Source: an uncultured bacterium (GTDB lineage: Bacteria; Bacillota; Clostridia; Lachnospirales; Lachnospiraceae). From it: 64,000 bases of DNA. The notes under the pieces were generated by a model. The model saw only the letters and a program-made list of their open reading frames with translations, did no database searches and was not told where the DNA came from. The stretch is taken from the NCBI GenBank assembly GCA_905214955.1, contig CAJMON010000001.1, forward strand, positions 1 through 64,000, in the 5' to 3' direction. Below are positions 44,115 through 54,448 of this stretch, piece by piece (within the stretch, counting starts at the first letter, position 1; every line of letters starts with the position of its first letter). A program made the position numbers and the translations under genes.

Positions 44115-46645
44115 GTATCATCGGGCAGATCGATGTAGAAGAATATAAATGGGGAGACGGCGGCACCTACATCATCATGGGGTGGGCAGTCTCTGAAAAG
44201 AAAGAGCGCGTGGAAGTGCGTCTCTTAGGGGATGGAAAGGTCAGCCTTCCCTGTGACAGTGTGGCATGTGCCAGACCGGATGTGAAAGAGACCAGAAAAG
44301 ATCTGAACATTTCGGATGACCGGATCGGATTCCAGGTAAGACTGCGCCCTTTAGAGCAGATGTTTAAAAATTTTCAGTCCCTGCAGCTCATTGTTGTTCA
44401 GGGGGAGGAGCAGAAGGTTCTGTTAAAACGGACCATCGAAGAAATGAAGGACGGCTACCGAAACGCAGCTTTGAAATATTTTATTGACCAGGAATGTGTG
44501 CGGAACAAAGAGATTGTGGTGGATGGCTGGATCATTGATGCCAGACGCCAGGAGAAGGTCTCCCTGCGGGATGAAAACGGTCATGCCATTCCCTGTACCA
44601 TTGAGCGTACCTGCAGAAATGACGTGACCCGTTCCTGGGATCAGCCGGAAGGCTACCGGTGCGGATTTAAACTGCGCCTTCCAAGGGAAGCTTTCCAGGG
44701 AGAAAAGCTGGTGCTCCATATGGAAAACGATATGGTGGTGAAAGAGCATGTTCTGGATCTGAAAAAAATGGATTATGAAGCGTCCAAGCGGAGAAAACTG
44801 GTCAAGGCTCTTTCCAGAGAGCATTTGGCAGAAAACAAAAAAGTCCTGAAAAAAGAAGGCGTTTTCGGCCTGGCTGACCACATTCGGGAGGAGATCAGCA
44901 CAGAAGAAGAGCGCTACATGTATTGGCTGAAAAAGCACAGAGCATCTTTTGCAGAGCTGCAGAGACAGAAGCTGCAGCGTTTTTCCTATGCCCCGAAGAT
45001 CAGCATTGTGGTGCCATTATACAATACAAGACCAGGATTTTTAAAAGCCCTGGTAGACAGCATCCGCGCCCAGTCTTATGGAAACTGGGAGCTGTGCCTT
45101 GCAGACGGAAGTACCAGCAAAACCCAGGATCTTGGAGCCATTCTGAAAGCTTCCTATGGAAAAGAAAAGAGAATCCATTATCGGAAGCTGAAAGAGAATC
45201 TGGGAATTGCTGGAAACAGCAATGCGGCTATTGAGATGGCCACAGGAGAATTTCTGCTGTTCGCAGACCACGATGATTTTCTGGAGCCTGCGGCCCTGTA
45301 CGAGATTGTAAAAGTTTTAAACGAGCATCCGGACACGGATATTGTGTATACGGACGAAGATCTGACAGATGAAAAGGGAGAAAATTTTTCATCCCCAAGA
45401 TTCAAACCAGATTTCAATCTGGACTTTTTAAGAAGCATCAACTACATCTGCCATATTTTTACAGTGCGCAGGAGTTTGGCAGAAGCGGCGGGCCTGATTC
45501 GTTCTGCGTTTGACGGAGCCCAGGACCACGAATTTATTCTGCGCTGCTGTGAGCGCACCCAAAACATCCGCCATATTCCAAAGATTCTGTATCACTGGAG
45601 AGCTTATGGGGAGTCCACAGCGGGAAATCAGGACAGTAAGTCCTATGCCATTGATGCGGCAAAAAGAGGACTGGAAGAGCATTACCAGAGAATGGGGTAT
45701 GATGTGGAAGTGGAATACACCGGTGTATTTATTGTGTTCCGCAGCTTCTTTAAGCCAAAGGGAGCGCCTCTGGTATCTGTGGTAATTCCCAACAAAGACC
45801 AGTCAGAGGTCTTAGATACCTGCCTGAAATCCATTTTTAAAAAGACAGAGTATCCCAATTATGAAATTGTAATTATTGAAAACAACAGCACCGATCCGAA
45901 GACCTTTGCGTATTATGAGAAGATTCAGAAAGAACACGAAAATGTAAAAGTAGTTACCTGGGAGAGAGAGTTTAACTATTCTGCTATCAACAACTTTGGT
46001 GTGCGTTATGCAAAGGGAGAGTATCTGCTGTTTTTAAACAACGATGTGGAAGTGATCACCCCGTCCTGGATGTCCAGAATGGTGGGATACTGCCAGAGAG
46101 ACGATGTGGGAGCTGTAGGAGCCAAGCTGTATTATCCGGATGATACGGTACAGCACGGCGGCGTTGTCATCGGAATCGGCTGGTTTGCAGGCCACGTCCA
46201 GAGCTTTATGCGCCGGACAGACAGTGGATATTTCGGAAGACTGATTGCAGATCAGGACATCAGTGCTGTGACCGGTGCCTGCATGATGGTAAAACGCAGC
46301 GTATTTGAAGAAGTGAAAGGCTTTGAAGAAAAGCTGGCAGTGGCGCTTAATGACGTGGATCTGTGCCTGAAAATCCGGTCCAAAGACTATCTGATTGTCA
46401 TGGATCCTGGAACGGAGCTGTACCATTATGAGTCCATATCAAGAGGAAATGAAGACAGCCCTGAGAAAAAAGAGCGGTTTAAAAAGGAGATCCGGTTCTT
46501 CCGGAACCGCTGGAGGGACATCCTGAAAAATGGAGATCCCTACTACAATCCCAATCTGACCTTGTGTTATGGAGATTGTTCTCTGAAACGGAGAAAAGAA
46601 GTGCCGGAAGTCTTCCGGGAATTGTTTGGAGGAAAAGACGAATGA
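44111..46645 (+). CDS. Tandem GT2 glycosyltransferase A with N-terminal GWA-type beta domains
   Basis: An 844-aa cytoplasmic glycosyltransferase with two GT2 domains. The N-terminal 230 residues hold two related beta domains, each with a GWA/GWI-D core. The first GT2 starts near 296 (SIVVPLYN; ADHDDF metal motif), the second near 554 (VSVVIPNKD; FLNNDVEVI). Bifunctional enzymes of this type extend rhamnan-like chains in other bacteria. It overlaps the kinase-like gene by 4 nt with AAGGA upstream; the frame opens earlier at 44003 without support. The donor sugar is unknown. Confidence 0.9.
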   Translation: MSIIGQIDVEEYKWGDGGTYIIMGWAVSEKKERVEVRLLGDGKVSLPCDSVACARPDVKETRKDLNISDDRIGFQVRLRPLEQMFKNFQSLQLIVVQGEEQKVLLKRTIEEMKDGYRNAALKYFIDQECVRNKEIVVDGWIIDARRQEKVSLRDENGHAIPCTIERTCRNDVTRSWDQPEGYRCGFKLRLPREAFQGEKLVLHMENDMVVKEHVLDLKKMDYEASKRRKLVKALSREHLAENKKVLKKEGVFGLADHIREEISTEEERYMYWLKKHRASFAELQRQKLQRFSYAPKISIVVPLYNTRPGFLKALVDSIRAQSYGNWELCLADGSTSKTQDLGAILKASYGKEKRIHYRKLKENLGIAGNSNAAIEMATGEFLLFADHDDFLEPAALYEIVKVLNEHPDTDIVYTDEDLTDEKGENFSSPRFKPDFNLDFLRSINYICHIFTVRRSLAEAAGLIRSAFDGAQDHEFILRCCERTQNIRHIPKILYHWRAYGESTAGNQDSKSYAIDAAKRGLEEHYQRMGYDVEVEYTGVFIVFRSFFKPKGAPLVSVVIPNKDQSEVLDTCLKSIFKKTEYPNYEIVIIENNSTDPKTFAYYEKIQKEHENVKVVTWEREFNYSAINNFGVRYAKGEYLLFLNNDVEVITPSWMSRMVGYCQRDDVGAVGAKLYYPDDTVQHGGVVIGIGWFAGHVQSFMRRTDSGYFGRLIADQDISAVTGACMMVKRSVFEEVKGFEEKLAVALNDVDLCLKIRSKDYLIVMDPGTELYHYESISRGNEDSPEKKERFKKEIRFFRNRWRDILKNGDPYYNPNLTLCYGDCSLKRRKEVPEVFRELFGGKDE

Positions 46646-49086
46646 AACCACAGCTGCTGGAAGTAAAGCGGGATCGTTTCGACCTGCAGAACGATCAGGT
46701 GTATCTTCTTCAGGGAAACTGGCCAAAAGGATATGACCTGAAAGCCTATCTGGATACAACAGAGCTTCCTGCCGGGAAAGAGCCCTGGGAAAGCGAGAGC
46801 GCGCTGGAACGTTTTACAGAATCTGAAATGATAAACGGAGAAAAAGTAACGGTCCGGGTCACACTTCCAGAAGAGATTTCCTCTGGAAAGCGGCTGTATG
46901 TCTATGCCTGTGCAGGAAGTGAGCGGCGCACCTGGTATGAGGTGTCTGTGCGGGAACTGGAAAAGAAATGGAAAAAGCCTCAGTATTATATTGAGGAAGA
47001 GCAGGTGGATACCAAAGAAAACACCCTGAAAATCCGGGGATGGGCAGTAGACCGAAACGAGGTAAAGGTTTTGGTCTACGACCGGAATAAGAAAAAAATT
47101 TCCTGCTCCATTCAGAAGACCGGGCGTCTGGATGTAATCCAGATGTACAAAGAATGCCCAGTTTCCGAGAAAAACGGATTTTATATCGAAGTCCGTCCCA
47201 TTCCGGAAAAGCTGGCTTACCTGGTGTTTCAGACAAAGGAGCGGAAGGCGGTGTACCGGGTGGAGACCGCCAAAGCAGCTATTTTAAGAAAGACCGCAGA
47301 AAAATATGTGACAAAGGGAATGGACTATTACCGTGCCCACGGACTGTCTGCCCTTGGAGCAAAGGTTTACCGGAAATTTTTTACAGACAAGGAAAAGCCG
47401 GTGGATTATCAGAAATGGATTCAGAAACATCTGCCAGGACCTGGAGAACTGGAAAAGCAGAGAAAAACCGTGTTTGAAAAACAGCCTGTGTTCAGCATTG
47501 TGGTACCGCTGTACAAAACTCCGGAGAAGTTTTTGGAAGAATTGATCCGCTCTGTGCAGGCCCAGACCTATTCTTCCTGGGAGCTGTGCCTGTCTGACGG
47601 CAGTGGAAAGGATTCTTGTCTTGCGGCACTTCTGGAAAAATACCAGGCAGAAGATTCCAGAATCCAGGTGATTTCCCATGAGGAGCCTCTGAAGATTTCT
47701 GAAAATACCAATGCAGCTATTCAGGCAGCCACCGGGGAGTATCTGGTGTTTGCAGACCATGACGATGTGCTGACACCAAACGCCCTGTTTGAGTGTGCCA
47801 AAGCAATGAATGAACATCCCGAAACGGATGTGCTGTATTCCGATGAAGATAAGATGACCATGGATGGAAATAAATTTTTCCAGCCTCATATGAAACCGGA
47901 TTTCAACCCGGATCTTCTCTGCACCGTGAATTACATCTGCCATTTGTTTGTGACAAAACGGACACTGGCAGAAAAAGTAGGATTTCTGCGTCCGGAGTAT
48001 GACGGCGCCCAGGATTATGACTTTATTTTCCGCTGTACCGAAAAGGCGGAAAAGATTGTCCACATTCCAAAAGTGCTGTACCATTGGAGATGTCATGAGG
48101 ATTCCACTTCGGAAAATCCGGAAAGCAAACTCTATGCATTCGATGCGGGAGCCAGAGCCATTGCGGCCCATTATGAACGCATCGGGATAAAAGCAGAAGT
48201 GAAAAAGGGAGAGTACTTAGGCTTGTACCGGACACGGTTCATTCGAGAGTATGATCCCCTGATTTCTATTATTATCCCAAACAAAGACCACATTGACGAT
48301 CTGAAACGGTGTATGGATGCCATTGATGAGAAATCCACCTACCGAAATTATGAATACATCATTGTGGAAAACAACAGCACCGATGAAAAGACCTTTGCCT
48401 GGTACAAAGAATTGGAACAGACAAAGAAAAATGTCAGGGTGGTGTACTGGAAGGGAGAATTCAATTATTCTGCCATCAACAATTTTGGAGAAAAAGAAGC
48501 AAAAGGCGAGTATCTGTTGCTGTTAAACAATGATACGGAAATGATCAACCCAGACTGCTTGGAAGAACTACTGGGCTACTGTATGCGGGAAAATACCGGA
48601 GCAGTGGGAGCAAGGCTGTATTATGGGGATAACACCATCCAGCATGCCGGAGTGGTCATTGGATTTGGCGGGATTGCCGGACACTGTTTTGTGCAGCAGA
48701 AGCGGGAGAATACCGGCTACTGCCACAGAATCATCTGTGCCCAGGATTACAGCGCTGTGACAGCTGCCTGCATGATGGTGAAACGAAGCGCCTTCCATGA
48801 GGTTGGCGGACTGGATGAGAACCTGAAAGTGGCCTTTAACGACATTGACTTCTGCCTGAAACTGCGGGCAGCAGGGTATCTGATTGTCTACAATCCGTAT
48901 GCAGAGCTGTACCACTACGAATCCAAATCCAGAGGTCTGGAAGACACGCCGGAAAAACTGGAGCGCTTCCACAGAGAAATTGCCATGCTGGAAAAGAAGT
49001 GGCCGGATATTTTCAGAGACGGCGACCCGTATTACAATCCGAACCTGACACTGGACAGCCAGGATTTTTCACTGAAAAGGGGTTAA
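46642..49086 (+). CDS. Tandem GT2 glycosyltransferase B with N-terminal beta domain
   Basis: An 814-aa paralog of the preceding protein. An N-terminal beta region with the core RGWAVDRN lies around 125-190. GT2 domain 1 begins near 284 (FSIVVPLYKTP; ADHDDV), and domain 2 near 540 (ISIIIPNKD; LLNNDTEMI). Both proteins share a C-terminal HYES...RG.ED.PEK...RF segment and a GDPYYNPNLTL ending. The start overlaps gene A by 4 nt (ATGA). Likely acts sequentially with A and C on the same polymer. Confidence 0.9.
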   Translation: MKPQLLEVKRDRFDLQNDQVYLLQGNWPKGYDLKAYLDTTELPAGKEPWESESALERFTESEMINGEKVTVRVTLPEEISSGKRLYVYACAGSERRTWYEVSVRELEKKWKKPQYYIEEEQVDTKENTLKIRGWAVDRNEVKVLVYDRNKKKISCSIQKTGRLDVIQMYKECPVSEKNGFYIEVRPIPEKLAYLVFQTKERKAVYRVETAKAAILRKTAEKYVTKGMDYYRAHGLSALGAKVYRKFFTDKEKPVDYQKWIQKHLPGPGELEKQRKTVFEKQPVFSIVVPLYKTPEKFLEELIRSVQAQTYSSWELCLSDGSGKDSCLAALLEKYQAEDSRIQVISHEEPLKISENTNAAIQAATGEYLVFADHDDVLTPNALFECAKAMNEHPETDVLYSDEDKMTMDGNKFFQPHMKPDFNPDLLCTVNYICHLFVTKRTLAEKVGFLRPEYDGAQDYDFIFRCTEKAEKIVHIPKVLYHWRCHEDSTSENPESKLYAFDAGARAIAAHYERIGIKAEVKKGEYLGLYRTRFIREYDPLISIIIPNKDHIDDLKRCMDAIDEKSTYRNYEYIIVENNSTDEKTFAWYKELEQTKKNVRVVYWKGEFNYSAINNFGEKEAKGEYLLLLNNDTEMINPDCLEELLGYCMRENTGAVGARLYYGDNTIQHAGVVIGFGGIAGHCFVQQKRENTGYCHRIICAQDYSAVTAACMMVKRSAFHEVGGLDENLKVAFNDIDFCLKLRAAGYLIVYNPYAELYHYESKSRGLEDTPEKLERFHREIAMLEKKWPDIFRDGDPYYNPNLTLDSQDFSLKRG

Positions 49087-49087
49087 T

Positions 49088-51457
49088 ATGAAAAAAATTT
49101 GGGACAGCCCAAGAATGCGTTCCATGCTGTGCCTGATGGCTCTTTTGGGACTTTCGGGTATTGTGGTTTACTGGAAATTTCTATTTGGAAATTATTATTT
49201 TGTGTTTGATGATATTGGAGGAGATACCAGTCAGCAGTACATCTGGCAGTATTACTCCATTGTGGAGCATTTAAAAAACGGGGATTTCAGTTTCTGGGAT
49301 TTTACCAACGGGCTTGGAACCAATATGTTCCAATACAACCTGTTTAATCCGGCTCTGATGCTGGTGTATGCTTTAGGATATTTCAAAGGGCCGGACCATA
49401 TGGTGATTTATTTGGTGTATATCCAGATTCTTCAGATCCTGGCAGCTGGAGCAGCCGGATATCTGTTTTTGTCCCAGTTTCAGATTTCAGAGAAATCCAA
49501 AGTGCTGGGAGCCTACCTGTATGGCATGAACGGCTTCCTTCTGGTGTGGGGCCAGCATTATCAGTTCGGAATGGCCAGTGTGTACCTGCCACTGGTACTG
49601 GTGATGGCAGAGCGTTCCTTCCGGGCAGGAAAGGCAAAAGCAGGCCTTCCGGTGATGGTATGCCTGATGGTCTTTTCCAGCACTTATTTTTCTTATATGA
49701 GTTGTTTGGCAGTGGGAGTTTACCTACTGTTTCGCGCAGCCTATGAAGAAGGAGACTGGAAACAGAAGATCTGGGTGCTTGTCCGGATTTACGCAGGAAT
49801 GCTTCTTGGAATTGCCATGGGGCTGTGTGTGCTGCTGCCTTCCCTGTATGCCATTATCGGACTCAGTGGACGGACAGAGACCGGGCTTCCTCTGTGGAGA
49901 CGGCTGTTAAACGGCTTTCTCCCTTTAAAGCCTTCCTATTACCTGACTCTTCTGTATCGGTTCTTTTCCGCAAACCTGCAGAACGTCCAGTCCACGGACT
50001 GGTGGGGCTATGCCAATTATTATGAGGCGCCCAATGTTTTTACCTCCATTATTTCAGTGATTTTTGGCTGTCAGTTCCTTGGCTGTTTAAACAGAGCCGG
50101 TCTGACCAAAAGACAGAAAGGGGTCTTTCGGGGAGCAGCTGCGGCTGTGGCCTTTATCCTTCTCTTTCCTCTTGCAGGAATTGTATGCAATGCATTCAGC
50201 GGCTACATGAGCCGGTTTACTTTTGTCCTGCTGCCGTTTTTCTGTCTGATGACAGCCTGGGTGGGAGACTTCTTCTTAAAAGGCGGCAAGGCAGGAAGAG
50301 CATGGCTTGTCCTGAATCTGGTGCTGATCCTTGCCCTTTATGGAAGCGGCGCATTTCTCACAGGAGATCCTGAACGGAAGCGGCTGATTTTTTGCATGGC
50401 ATTGGTGGGGATTCTGGCTGTAGTGTGTGTATCTTACCTTGCCAAAAAGGAAAACAGCGCCTTGCGCAGAAAACTGTACGGTGCTATTATGATGCTTGCA
50501 GTGTGCGACATGTGCTTAGAAGGCCTTGGAACCGTCTCAGAACGGGATATGTATACCAAAGGGGACAACGCTTATCTGGCAGAAGTCTACAATGACAATG
50601 TGTTAAACGCCATTGCGTGGATCAAAGAACAGGACCCGGAATTTTACCGGGTGGAAAAAACCTATATGGAAAAAGTGGTGTGCATGTCCGCATTGGCTCA
50701 GGAGTATTATGGTGTCAGTACCTACAATTCCACGCAGAATGGAAATGTCCGCCGGTTTGTCCAGATGGTACGGCCCGAGATGTTTTACCAGGATGTCAAC
50801 CACTACCGGTACTGTCAGGCGGCAGACGATGAAAAGCTGGACCGTTTCTTGGGAGTCCGCTATCTTCTGACCAGAGGAGAGCAGCCGGAAGGGTATGAAT
50901 ATCTGTGTTCTTTCGAAGATGTGGATGTATACAAATGCAAAGAAGAGGTGTCAGCCGGCAGATTTTACAGTAAAAGCCAGGTGATTTCCGAAGATACTTT
51001 TACTATGAATACCTACAACAGCGATGGGGGAAGAAATCTTACCCAGATTGATGATATGCTGTTAAACTGTCTGGCACTGGAAAACACGGAGAAAGAGGAA
51101 AGTTCTTCCGAAGGAAAAGATCTGGAAAAACAGACAGGAACCGGCCAGGTGAGACTGACAGAGACCGGTTATGGGGTGCTTACAGGAACCGCAGAAGCGG
51201 AAACAGACGGCTATGTGCTGGTTTCCATTCCCTATGAGAAGGGCTGGAGTGTGAAGGTGGATGGAGAAGAACAGGAAACCATCCGGGGCAACATCGGGTT
51301 TACCGTAGTCGCTATGGAAAAAGGAACCCATACCCTGGAGCTGGTTTACCAGGTTCCCTATTTCAAAGAAGGCATTTTTGCATCTGCATGTGCATGGGCT
51401 TTGTATTTTTTCTGGTTTGGTTTCCAGAGATTTGGAAAAAAGAGGAGTAGAAAATGA
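49088..51457 (+). CDS. YfhO-family membrane protein (GT-C-like glycosyltransferase)
   Basis: A 789-aa polytopic membrane protein of the YfhO family. After the first helix comes a loop with FVFDDIGGDTSQQY, where GT-C enzymes carry their catalytic Asp residues. About eleven helices follow to residue ~470, then an extracytoplasmic domain and a final helix near the C terminus. YfhO proteins decorate teichoic acids with sugars on the outer face of the membrane in Bacillus/Listeria. Here it would add a side sugar to the exported polymer. It starts 2 nt after gene B. Confidence 0.87.
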   Translation: MKKIWDSPRMRSMLCLMALLGLSGIVVYWKFLFGNYYFVFDDIGGDTSQQYIWQYYSIVEHLKNGDFSFWDFTNGLGTNMFQYNLFNPALMLVYALGYFKGPDHMVIYLVYIQILQILAAGAAGYLFLSQFQISEKSKVLGAYLYGMNGFLLVWGQHYQFGMASVYLPLVLVMAERSFRAGKAKAGLPVMVCLMVFSSTYFSYMSCLAVGVYLLFRAAYEEGDWKQKIWVLVRIYAGMLLGIAMGLCVLLPSLYAIIGLSGRTETGLPLWRRLLNGFLPLKPSYYLTLLYRFFSANLQNVQSTDWWGYANYYEAPNVFTSIISVIFGCQFLGCLNRAGLTKRQKGVFRGAAAAVAFILLFPLAGIVCNAFSGYMSRFTFVLLPFFCLMTAWVGDFFLKGGKAGRAWLVLNLVLILALYGSGAFLTGDPERKRLIFCMALVGILAVVCVSYLAKKENSALRRKLYGAIMMLAVCDMCLEGLGTVSERDMYTKGDNAYLAEVYNDNVLNAIAWIKEQDPEFYRVEKTYMEKVVCMSALAQEYYGVSTYNSTQNGNVRRFVQMVRPEMFYQDVNHYRYCQAADDEKLDRFLGVRYLLTRGEQPEGYEYLCSFEDVDVYKCKEEVSAGRFYSKSQVISEDTFTMNTYNSDGGRNLTQIDDMLLNCLALENTEKEESSSEGKDLEKQTGTGQVRLTETGYGVLTGTAEAETDGYVLVSIPYEKGWSVKVDGEEQETIRGNIGFTVVAMEKGTHTLELVYQVPYFKEGIFASACAWALYFFWFGFQRFGKKRSRK

Positions 51458-52581
51458 TTGATTTTAATGTACCGCCGTTTACCGGCAAAGAGATAGACTA
51501 TATCAGACAGGCTGTAGAGAATCATAAAATCTGCGGCGATGGAATGTTTACAAAAAAATGCTCCAGATGGATGGAAGAAACTTTCAGCGCAAAGCATGTG
51601 CTTCTCACCACATCCTGCACCCATGCGCTGGAAATGGCAGCGGTACTGTGTGATATTCGTCCGGGGGATGAAGTGATTCTTCCTTCTTACACCTTTGTGT
51701 CTACTGCAGATGCATTTGTACAGAGGGGAGCAAATCTGGTGTTTGTGGATATCCGTCCGGATACCATGAACATTGATGAGACACTGATTGAAGATGCCAT
51801 TACAGAAAAAACCAAAGCAATCGCTGTGGTGCATTACGCAGGCGTTTCCTGTGCCATGGATGAGATCATGGACATTGCCAGACGGCACAAGCTGAAAGTG
51901 GTGGAGGATGCTGCCCAGGGTGTGTGTGCCTGCTATAAAGGAAAAGCCCTTGGCACCATCGGAGATTATGGATGCTATAGTTTCCATGAGACAAAGAATT
52001 TTTCCATGGGAGAGGGCGGCGCCGTGCTGTTCCAGGATGATTCTGTGCTGGAAGAAGCTGAAATTATCCGGGAAAAAGGAACCAACCGAAGCAAGTTTTT
52101 CCGGGGACAGATTGACAAATATACCTGGGTGGATTATGGTTCCTCCTATCTGCCAAGTGATATGAATGCGGCTTACTTATGGGCACAGCTGGAAGTGGCA
52201 GATACCATCAATGCAGACCGGATGGTATCCTGGGAATATTATGACCGGGAATTAAAAGGATTGGCAGAGAAAGGATACATTGAGCAGCCCTTTATACCGG
52301 AGTATGCAAAGCACAATGCCCACATGTATTATATCAAAGTAAAAGACCAGGAGGAGAGAGCAAAGCTTATTGATTTCCTCCATGAAAGAGGAGTACATAC
52401 GGTATTTCATTATGTACCGCTGCATTCTGCTCCGGCAGGAAGAAAATTTGGAAGATTTCACGGAGAAGACCGGTATACCACCAAAGAAAGTGAACGGCTT
52501 CTGCGTCTTCCCATGTACTATCAACTTTCAGAAAAAGACCGGGAGCATGTAGCTGCTTCTATAAAGGAATTTTATGAGTAA
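51454..52581 (+). CDS. rffA: dTDP-4-amino-4,6-dideoxygalactose transaminase (RffA/WecE-like)
   Basis: A PLP-dependent DegT/DnrJ/EryC1 aminotransferase that converts a dTDP-4-keto-6-deoxyhexose to the 4-amino sugar. The 375-aa product resembles E. coli WecE along its whole length from memory, including CGDGMFTKKC, VHYAGVSC, the PLP lysine K181 in SFHETKN and FHGEDRYTTKESERLLRLP. It implies that the polymer contains a 4-amino-4,6-dideoxy sugar such as Fuc4N. It shares dTDP-4-keto-6-deoxyglucose with the rhamnose pathway. No WecD-type acetyltransferase was seen. It overlaps its neighbours by 4 and 8 nt. Confidence 0.93.
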   Translation: MIDFNVPPFTGKEIDYIRQAVENHKICGDGMFTKKCSRWMEETFSAKHVLLTTSCTHALEMAAVLCDIRPGDEVILPSYTFVSTADAFVQRGANLVFVDIRPDTMNIDETLIEDAITEKTKAIAVVHYAGVSCAMDEIMDIARRHKLKVVEDAAQGVCACYKGKALGTIGDYGCYSFHETKNFSMGEGGAVLFQDDSVLEEAEIIREKGTNRSKFFRGQIDKYTWVDYGSSYLPSDMNAAYLWAQLEVADTINADRMVSWEYYDRELKGLAEKGYIEQPFIPEYAKHNAHMYYIKVKDQEERAKLIDFLHERGVHTVFHYVPLHSAPAGRKFGRFHGEDRYTTKESERLLRLPMYYQLSEKDREHVAASIKEFYE

Positions 52582-54388
52582 AAAATTACTGCAGATGGCA
52601 AAACGCCTGACTCCTTACAATCTGAAAAAAGGATTTCTCTACCTGAAACACTACGGCCCAAAAGAATTCTGGGTCCGCTTAACTGAGCGGATGGAAGAAC
52701 AGACTGTGGATTATGCCAAGTGGAGAGAGGGAGATTTCCTGACAGACAAAGAACGCCAGGATCAAAAAAAACGGAAATGGAAGCAGCCGGTGAAAATCAG
52801 CGTTCTGGTTCCGGCTTACCGGACACCGGAAAGTTACCTGCGGCAGATGATTGAGTCTGTACAGGCACAGACCTATGAAAACTGGGAGCTGTGCATTGCA
52901 GACGGCAGCGGAAAAGAAGAGTCTCTGGAAAAAATCGTGTCCCAGTATGCGGCAAAGGATTCCAGAATCCGTTATCAGCTTCTTGACAAAAATGAAGGAA
53001 TTTCTGGAAACACCAATGCGGCGATCCGCATGGCATCCGGAGAGTATCTGGCATTTTTTGATCACGACGATCTTTTGGCAGAAGATGCTCTGTATGAGGC
53101 AGCGAGGGCGATTGAGGAGCAGAAGGCAGAGCTGATTTATACCGATGAAGATAAAGTGCGGGCGGATCTTTCTGAGTATTTCCAGCCCCATTTCAAACCG
53201 GACTACAATCCGGATCTTTTGTGTGCCAACAACTATATCTGCCATCTGGTAGTGGTGAAAAAAGAGCTGGCAGACAGGGTGGGAGGCCTGCGGAAAGAAT
53301 TTGACGGAGCCCAGGATCACGATTTTCTGCTTCGGATCACGGAGCGGACAGACCGGATTGTCCATATTCCAAAGGTGCTCTATCACTGGAGAATCCACAA
53401 AGCTTCCACAGCAGACAATCCAGCAAGCAAACTGTATGCCTATCAGGCGGGGCAGAAGGCCATTTCAGAGCATTTAAAACGCTTAGGACTTGAGGCAGAA
53501 GTTTCGCAGACAAAAGATTTCGGATTTTACCGGGTCAGCTATCCTGTGCAGGGTACGCCTCTGGTGTCCATTGTGATTCCCAACAAGGATGAGAAAGACA
53601 CCCTGAAAGCCTGCCTGGAATCCATCAAAGAAAAGACCACCTATCCCAGCTATGAGATTGTGATTGTGGAAAACAACAGCCAGACATCAGAAATCTTTGA
53701 ATATTACAAAGAGATTGACGGAAAGGACGGCATCCGCGTCGTTACCTGGAAGGAGCCGTTTAATTATTCCAAGATCAACAATTTTGGCTTCCAGTATGCA
53801 AAGGGAGACTATGTGATCTGCTTAAACAATGACATTACCGTGATCACCCCTTCCTGGATTGAAGAAATGCTGGGCTACTGCCAGAGGCCCGGAACAGGAA
53901 TTGTGGGAGTGCGGCTGTATTTCCCAGACGATACCATCCAGCACGCGGGCATCATTGTGGGCATGGGCGGCTGTGCAGGCAGCCTGTTTGTGGGCATGAA
54001 CCGTAAACGCACCGGCTATATGCACAAAGCAGCACTGGTGCAGGATTTAAGTGCGGTGACAGCAGCCTGCATGATGGTAAAACGAGAAGCTTTTGAGGCG
54101 GCAGGCGGATTTGAAGAATCCCTTGCAGTGGCCTTTAATGATGTGGATTTCTGCCTGAAAGTACGCAGGGCTGGCTACCTTGTAGTGTACAATCCGTATG
54201 CAGAGCTTTACCACTATGAGTCCAAGACCAGGGGACTGGAAGATTCTCCGGAAAAACAGAGACGCTTCCAAAGTGAGATTGAATACATGCGCTGCCACTG
54301 GCTGGACATTCTGAAAAGGGGAGATCCTTATTACAATCGGAATTTTTCACTAAAAGACTGCAATTATTCCATCAGGCCGAGAAAGTGA
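52574..54388 (+). CDS. Tandem GT2 glycosyltransferase C
   Basis: A 604-aa paralog of A and B, without the long N-terminal beta domains. GT2 domain 1 starts near 74 (SVLVPAYRTP; FDHDDL) and domain 2 near 330 (SIVIPNKD; CLNNDITVI). The C-terminal HYESKTRGLEDSPEK and GDPYYN segments match the other two. It overlaps rffA by 8 nt. Confidence 0.9.
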   Translation: MSKKLLQMAKRLTPYNLKKGFLYLKHYGPKEFWVRLTERMEEQTVDYAKWREGDFLTDKERQDQKKRKWKQPVKISVLVPAYRTPESYLRQMIESVQAQTYENWELCIADGSGKEESLEKIVSQYAAKDSRIRYQLLDKNEGISGNTNAAIRMASGEYLAFFDHDDLLAEDALYEAARAIEEQKAELIYTDEDKVRADLSEYFQPHFKPDYNPDLLCANNYICHLVVVKKELADRVGGLRKEFDGAQDHDFLLRITERTDRIVHIPKVLYHWRIHKASTADNPASKLYAYQAGQKAISEHLKRLGLEAEVSQTKDFGFYRVSYPVQGTPLVSIVIPNKDEKDTLKACLESIKEKTTYPSYEIVIVENNSQTSEIFEYYKEIDGKDGIRVVTWKEPFNYSKINNFGFQYAKGDYVICLNNDITVITPSWIEEMLGYCQRPGTGIVGVRLYFPDDTIQHAGIIVGMGGCAGSLFVGMNRKRTGYMHKAALVQDLSAVTAACMMVKREAFEAAGGFEESLAVAFNDVDFCLKVRRAGYLVVYNPYAELYHYESKTRGLEDSPEKQRRFQSEIEYMRCHWLDILKRGDPYYNRNFSLKDCNYSIRPRK

Positions 54389-54448
54389 GAAATGGAAACG
54401 GACACCCAGACGGAAGCAAAAAATGGACGGAAAGAGGAGACAAAATAG

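Noticed and set aside
47284..48171. 295-codon minus-strand frame
   Set aside because: Antisense to tandem GT2 protein B, with clear GT2 motifs on the + strand.
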